Below, one piece after another: positions 49,386 through 64,000 of a DNA stretch of 64,000 bases (the first letter of the stretch is position 1; the number at the start of each line of letters is the position of its first letter). A program made the position numbers and the translations under genes. Source of the stretch: Lutjanus erythropterus (Eukaryota > Chordata > Actinopteri > Lutjaniformes > Lutjanidae); assembly GCA_020091685.1 (NCBI GenBank), contig CM034599.1:29241920-29305919 (forward strand), in the 5' to 3' direction. The notes below the pieces were generated by a model. The model was given only the letters and a program-made list of their open reading frames with translations, had not been told where the DNA came from and made no database searches.

Positions 49386-50554
49386 GCCTTTTGTTCAGAT
49401 GGTGCAAATATTTTTATAACATGTTATATTACATGTTCTTTTAAAGAACTAAGACTACAGAAGTGTAGAAAATAGGCTATGTCAAATTATTCCAAGGGCT
49501 TCCTCAGTATTTTTGCTGTTTTGTTAGAGGGTCCTTGGCTGAATCTTTTTAGAGCCTCTGTAAAAAAGGGCACAGAATATGACTAAAATGTCAAATGGAA
49601 CAATTAATGAGAAAAACATCAAACAGGGTAATAGCTGAAATGCCCTCTTCTTTAAAGATCTCACACTTCGATCAGATTTTTAGATTTTGTTTTCTGCATT
49701 TTGATGTGATATGCACGGGTTGTGGGTGGCAGTGACTTACAACAAATCTGATTGTCACTTTGTTACCAGAATCTGCGCAAGGCAGGGCGACGCAAACAGG
49801 AAATTAACTGTAAAAAAAAAAAACACATCTTGGGGGACCACCTGACCGGCCTCATCTTCACTCCCTCTTTAAAGGCCAGATTATAATGGCTTTACAATCG
49901 GTGTACAGTGTCTCAGGGGAAGAATGAAGTGGCCACATACCGCACACACAAACACACGCACACAAAAAAAAGACACCTGGCCTGCATTTGTTGTTTACTG
50001 TACATCGTGTGAACACCACTGCCCCGTCTGAAGCTGCTTCCCAGCAGCAGGATGTGGTGGTGCGACACGTCCTCGCTCAACAACACCCACTTCCTATGAG
50101 TTTGATAAACAGCCCTGTGGTTTCACTCTCCTCCTGCCCGTCAAACAGAGCCACACACACACACACACACACGCCAGCTCAACAGCATCACCATCTGCTA
50201 ATGTGACATATAACCAGAGTGAGTTATTGTGCATAATGTTACCCATGCTATCATGAGATTTACTGTGACAAACTGTATAAACGCCACCAGAATCATTTAT
50301 GTATCCATAACTCTCCTTGTCCACAGAATCGCAGAGAGACTGAGGGGAACGAGCACAAGAATGCCCTCAAATCATATCAGAATTAGGGGAGGACATCAAT
50401 GTGTCACATTTGTTTTAGAGCGAATGATGTAAGTGGGTCTGAGTTATGTCCACCACTGGACAGTTATGGTCCACATTTAAGCCCGCCTCTATGTCCCTAA
50501 AGGTTGATGACACAATGCCAAGAACAACTTACACTGCTGCTTCTCTTCACTGTA
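49386..50554. other. No gene seen; intergenic
   Basis: Unique DNA, with an A run at 49813-49824 and a CA run at about 50154-50171. Confidence 0.4.
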
Positions 50555-51700
50555 AAACTGTGTAAAACATAAATAAAAACAGAATACAGTGAGTTGCAAA
50601 TCCCTTCGACTTATATTCAGTTGAATACAGTACAAAGACAAGATATTTAATGTTCAAACTGATTAACTTTATTGTTTTTTTTTAGGACAGGAGCATGTTT
50701 ATCACTGTGATACGTCACCTTTTGTTTTACGTAACATTCGGTAAACGTTTGGGAACCGATACTCATACTGATACTCACTGCGTATGTTTTGAAAGTGAAA
50801 TTCTTTCTAATTCTTGTTTGATATACAATTTCAGGTTCTCAGCAGTCCAATCCATTGACGTACTTTGGCCTCCTCAGTGCTCAACACATTTTCAATGGGA
50901 GACCGGTCTGGACTGCAGGCAGCAGGCCGGTCAAGTACCTGAACTCTTTTACCACGAAGGCACGCAATCTCATACCATCACACATGCTGGTTTATGAGGT
51001 TGGTGCTGGTAATAGTCTGGATGGTCCTGGATGACCAGGAGGACACAATGTCCATGATTTGTGAAAACAATCTGAAATGTGGACTCGTCAGACCACAGCA
51101 CACTTTTTCACTGTCCATCAGTCCATCTCAGATGAGCTTGGTCCCCAGAGTAATCTGCAGCTTTTCTGGATTGTGTTGATGGATAGCTTTCAGTTTGCAA
51201 GGCTGAGTTTTAACTTGCATGTGTAGATGCAATGACAAAGTTTTCCTAGGTGCTCCCAAGCCCATGTAGTAATATCTTTTATACAATTATGTGGGTTTTT
51301 ATTTGAGTTTTTAATGTAGTGATGCCTGAGCGGTAACATTCAGTGTTGGCTTTCTGCTTTGACCCCTACATGAAGAGATTTCTTTGGATTTTCTGAATCT
51401 TTTAATAACATTATGGGTCGTAGATGGTGAAATCCCTACATTCTTGCAGTTTTGCATTGAGAAACATTATTCTTAAACTGCTGGACTATTTGTCCACCCA
51501 GTTTTTCACAAAGTGGCGAACATCACCTCATCCATGCTTGTGAAGGACGGTGCAGGTTATCTTTTGAATGTTCCAAACGGGTGTTTTTTGAGCATTCAGT
51601 ATCTTTCCCAGTCTTTTGTTGCTCCTGGCGCAACATTTTTGGAACATGTGGGAATCAAATTCGGAATAAGTGTAAAAGTTTTTTTCAAATCGGAGTTAAA
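50555..51700 (-). pseudogene. Tc1/mariner transposase relic
   Basis: On the minus strand two transposase blocks appear in the right order: WSDESTFQ (about 51073-51097, the first catalytic aspartate region), then SPDRSPIENV (about 50888-50917, the second). Both are hallmarks of Tc1/mariner DDE transposases (family knowledge). The left flank has GTGAGTTGCAAATCCCTTCG, a terminus I recall from an abundant fish element. Several deletions and stops mean it cannot encode a protein. Boundaries are approximate. Confidence 0.8.
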
Positions 51701-51896
51701 GTAAGTATTGAAAACTTTAAAATTTGTTTTGAGCAGTGGTTCTGAAACATTTTCATGGCCCCCTTTAGAGACTGAAAAAGTTGAGTTGGTTTAAATAATT
51801 TAATCTAACTGTTATCAAAAAGTGTATGTAACACTAACTCCAAATATTTAATTTATTTTTTGAGTACTTCGATCTTTTTTGCGTGTACAGTCTCTT

Positions 51897-51985
51897 TTTC
51901 TCTTCTCTTCTCTTCTCTTCTCTTCTCTTCTCTTCTCTTCTCTTCTCTTCTCTTCTCTTCTCTTCTCTTCTCTTCTCTTCTCTTC
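51897..51985. repeat. (TCTTC)n satellite
   Basis: About 17 tandem TCTTC units. Confidence 0.98.
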
Positions 51986-52182
51986 TCTCCTATTCTCTGC
52001 ATGGTTGCATGGGCACATACGGTCCTGTCAGTCACATCTGTGAGCTGTCAGGATATGAATGTGCATGCATCTGTAGGGGGAGAATGAGGGGTGTATTAGG
52101 CCTGCTGATCCTTCACACTCCTCTTGTCAAACTTAACATGAAAATGAAAGTCAGTAGAGAGACAGAAAGTGTGTGTGTGCAT

Positions 52183-52184
<2 letters not shown>

Positions 52185-52239
<55 letters not shown>
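52185..52239. repeat. (GT)n microsatellite
   Basis: About 27 GT units. Confidence 0.98.
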
Positions 52240-52242
<3 letters not shown>

Positions 52243-53829
52243 GTCAAAGGAGAGGAGCCATGCCTAATCCTGTGGGATGTGAGGGTATCTGCTGTGTATG
52301 GAGATGGGATGTAGAGATGTGTTCAGCGGTGCATGGATCACAAAACCTTCCTAACTGACAGAAGAGACTCCCAAGAGACAGATGTCAAACTGCTAACTGA
52401 TAGAAAAAAAAAACTGAAAGAAAAAAGGCAAACTGTCTGGAACATAACAGTATTGCATATTGCATCATAACTGCGAAATGTTGCAGGAATTTTAGAGTAG
52501 ATCAGATCTGTGCTGAGATTTGGTTTTCTTTCATCGATTAAATAATCATACAAAGAGCAGAATGAAAACTGATACTGTATTATTATGACAGTATTATTCA
52601 GAATATTTGTAATAGTTGAAGTCATATTGGAGAATATGATATAATATAATATATAAAATATAAACTGTTAAACAAAAGGTAATATAAAAACAAAGCTATA
52701 GCACTTCCCTTTGAATGTAAAATTCAATAAAATACCCGAGGCTACATCTTTTTTTTTTTTTTTCAGATAAACCTACTACATATGTTTATCAGTGTGATAG
52801 TAATTTGAAAATGTATGAGATTTCAGCTGAAAATTGTTTATTTGTAAATATGGCAAACATTATTATTATTATTGATAGTAGTTGTAGTAGTACAAGGCCT
52901 GATAGAAGTAGTAGCAGTAGCCAAGTAGCAGTTATATCAATATTAGGAGTAGTACTCCTGCAATAAGGTTGGGCAGAAAGTGTGGATGTTAAAGAATTTA
53001 ACTGATTAAAAATATATCAAATGATAATATAGTATAGGAATTCATGATTTGTATCTTTTGACATTGTTTTGTCTGTTGAATGAGGAAACCTAGATTTCAT
53101 CTTAAAATGAGAGAAAAAAAAATAGGAAAAAAATTAATGAAATGAAAATACGTAAAAAATAAAAGAATGTGTTTTGCATGTCATTGATCATTAATGCTTA
53201 ATTTATAAATTCCAATTATGAAGACTATCGGAAAAATGCACAAAATTTGCAACCTTAGTAGAACGATCATTGTTAAAGTGTGAAAACTAATGATCAATAT
53301 TCCAGTAAATAGATCCTTGAAACCTCTTGCACTCAAATCCCTTTGCAATTTATTTGTATTCCTTAATACACTGAATATTCTCGTCATTGCTATTGCCTGA
53401 ACCTCTATGATGCCATTATAATTCTCCCTTCTTTTGCTTTTTAAAAAAATAAATGTAACTATTATTCGTATTTGTATGTTTATATGATTTTCACTCTATA
53501 TCAATAAAACTGTTAATAACAAAAAATAAAATAAATTTAACTATTGATTTTACTTTATTTTTTTATATATACAGTGTGGCATGTATGTATGTATGTAGGT
53601 TTTTATTTTTTATAACATAATGTTGATAATAAAAAGAAGTTGTAGTCCCACTTTTCTTCAATAATAATATCCTATGAAGTAAAAACTGACACTTTTTGGT
53701 GTGTCACGGGATTCACAATAAAAATTACAATAACATAATCCCCTGTAAATCATAAAAAATTGATGCTAGACCTGTTTCAGAGTTTACTTCAGTGGTTTAG
53801 TGTTGTCACTGTTGGACAGATTAAGCCGG
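52240..53829. other. AT-rich intergenic DNA upstream of cdk7; no gene seen
   Basis: Poly-T at 52749-52764, a TTA/TAG-rich patch at 52858-52925 and a short ATGT run at 53580-53598. No exon is supported. Confidence 0.5.
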
Positions 53830-62647
<8,818 letters not shown>

Positions 62648-63085
62648 CCAGATGGGAGCTGGTAAATCTGATCACCGTCTTCACACTGCGTGGCTCATTG
62701 TTCCCGCATTGCTCAGGATTGCCACTGGAATGGAAAAAAAGTCCAGAACCAGCAGAGGGGAAAAGGCTCAGACGTGGTTGACTTTAGGACATTTTAGAGA
62801 TGGTAGCTGTTATAACAGTTGGAGAGTGTTTGAAGTATCCTCAGTGCTGCTGTGTTCAGCGTTCCATGGAGTGATGTATAACAGAGACTGTCTGTGGTCA
62901 ATAGTGCTGGCTCTGGTCTTTCTTCATTGTAACAATGATGCCTCAGCTCTGCGAGCCTGCTGGAATATCTTTATTTATGTGACTGAATAAGAGAACAACC
63001 AAACGAGCAAGCCTGATTTATTTCATGTATATGTATTTTTATTTTTTGTATGTAAGACCAATAAATGGTGCAAATGCACATATGG
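62648..63085 (+). other. cdk7: cdk7 3' UTR
   Basis: Sequence from the TGA to just past the AATAAA signal. No competing upstream AATAAA is seen in this interval, so the 3' UTR would be about 430 bases long. Confidence 0.7.
63060..63065 (+). terminator. cdk7: cdk7 polyadenylation signal AATAAA
   Basis: A canonical AATAAA about 410 bases after the cdk7 stop codon. Cleavage would be expected at about 63075-63090. Confidence 0.75.
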
Positions 63086-63117
63086 GAAGCTCTAAGTTTA
63101 CTACTTTAAATTGTAAT

Positions 63118-63480
63118 CGGAGGTTTTCAAAGTGGTAAGTGGGCGGCCTGGGGGGACTCCAAACTGTTTCAGGGGAAGCCCTGTGAATCAGAATGAAAAA
63201 ATATTAGTTTTTGTATTAGTTTATACATTAGTTATCAAAAGGAGATCACATAGAATAGCCTAAATACCCTCAGGCAGATCTTTTATATGAGTTTTGTGTG
63301 GTCTTAAGTTCTATGAAAGAGCAATATTAGGTATTTGTTCAATTGTTGAATGTCAGTGGGATCATGTAACATAATCCTGATTCCACAGGCTTTCAGGAAA
63401 TTAGGAAAACTAAGCAAGTCAACTAAGGGTGGGCACTCTTTTCCAAGCTTTGTCACAGTCTCAGACTTTGAAAACCCCTG
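63118..63480. mobile_element. hAT-like MITE downstream of cdk7
   Basis: The left end CGGAGGTTTTCAAAGTGG and the right end ACTTTGAAAACCCCTG are inverted copies of a CAGGGGTTTTCAAA terminus. No coding capacity and no clear target duplication. Confidence 0.65.
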
Positions 63481-64000
63481 TAAAATATGATTTATTAAGA
63501 AGTGTTTGTCCTCAGTGGTAGAAATGTGTGAATTTTCAAACTTTATTAGAATCCCCAGGGGGCGTTTGATTCACAGGCTAAGAGCAACACAGCAATAGAC
63601 AGCACACAGGACAATATAAAAGTTAAGAGAGTTGACTTTTTGTTTGTTTGTTTGTTTGTTTGTTTGTTTGGCTGTTTGCATTATTTTTAAAATGTAACCA
63701 ATATCAGATTCTAGTGTGAACTTTTCTCGGTCCTGAATTTAACCTCATACACAAAAGAACAATAACAAATGCGTCACACTTCACAGTGTATAGTTTTCAC
63801 TTCTAAGCTGCTGTGCAGTGGAAGCCAGTGAATTTGGGAGCAGATGATAACAAGGATGAGGAGGAAGAGCCAAATTTTTACCTCTGACTTTTTGTGGATT
63901 AATCGCTGCTACTTCTGTATGGAGGTGTGTGTGGATGTGGAGTCAAAGACAGGAGTAGTGGGATTGTGATGTGAAGGGCTTCACACAAATACACATTTCC
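63481..64000. other. No gene seen; downstream of cdk7
   Basis: A TTTG tandem run at about 63638-63670. The rest is unique. Confidence 0.4.

Overview
This is vertebrate nuclear DNA, and almost certainly a teleost fish. The window has spliced genes with GT-AG introns and very dense (CA)n/(GT)n microsatellites. It also carries many degraded dispersed repeats of types common in fish genomes: TTAA-flanked MITE-like elements, hAT relics, a Tc1/mariner relic, a LINE reverse-transcriptase scrap, and a 3'-repeat starting 'TTTATATAGCGCC'. There are no bacterial genes, operons, CRISPR arrays or tRNA/rRNA genes that I can recognise. Most of the long open reading frames are microsatellite translations (VCVCV, HTHTH) and are not genes.

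Two protein-coding loci can be supported. (1) On the minus strand, positions 23118-23710 hold the first coding exon of setbp1 (SET-binding protein 1). It encodes the conserved SETBP1 N-terminus (145 residues) and has a good acceptor and donor. The rest of the coding region, including the very large central exon, must lie beyond the left edge. A CpG-rich block at about 35.7-36.65 kb is the best candidate for the setbp1 promoter and 5' non-coding exon, which would make 1-23 kb and 23.7-35.7 kb intronic. (2) On the plus strand, 53937-62647 holds a complete 12-exon cdk7 gene, the CDK-activating kinase and TFIIH kinase. All 12 exons join in frame to a 343-residue protein (human 346), followed by a polyadenylation signal at 63060. 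The two genes point away from each other.

Layout: 0-23 kb is probable setbp1 intron, with microsatellites, four copies (three here, a fourth at 26.5 kb) of an unusual element built from GGTTCTA-type motifs, and several MITEs. 23.1-23.7 kb is the setbp1 exon. 23.7-35.7 kb is probable setbp1 intron 1, with a LINE scrap, a large fold-back element with a nested insertion, a 56-bp minisatellite and hAT relics. 35.7-36.7 kb is CpG-rich promoter-like DNA. 36.7-53.8 kb is intergenic, with MITEs and a Tc1/mariner relic. 53.8-63.1 kb is cdk7; its introns carry a tandem duplication, a TTAA MITE and a 912-bp hAT element with a perfect 8-bp target-site duplication. 63.1-64 kb is downstream repeat DNA.

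I found no new multi-gene system. The most noteworthy points are the cdk7 residue-312 serine (cysteine in human CDK7), the GGTTCTA element family, the fold-back element, and the dated hAT insertion inside cdk7.
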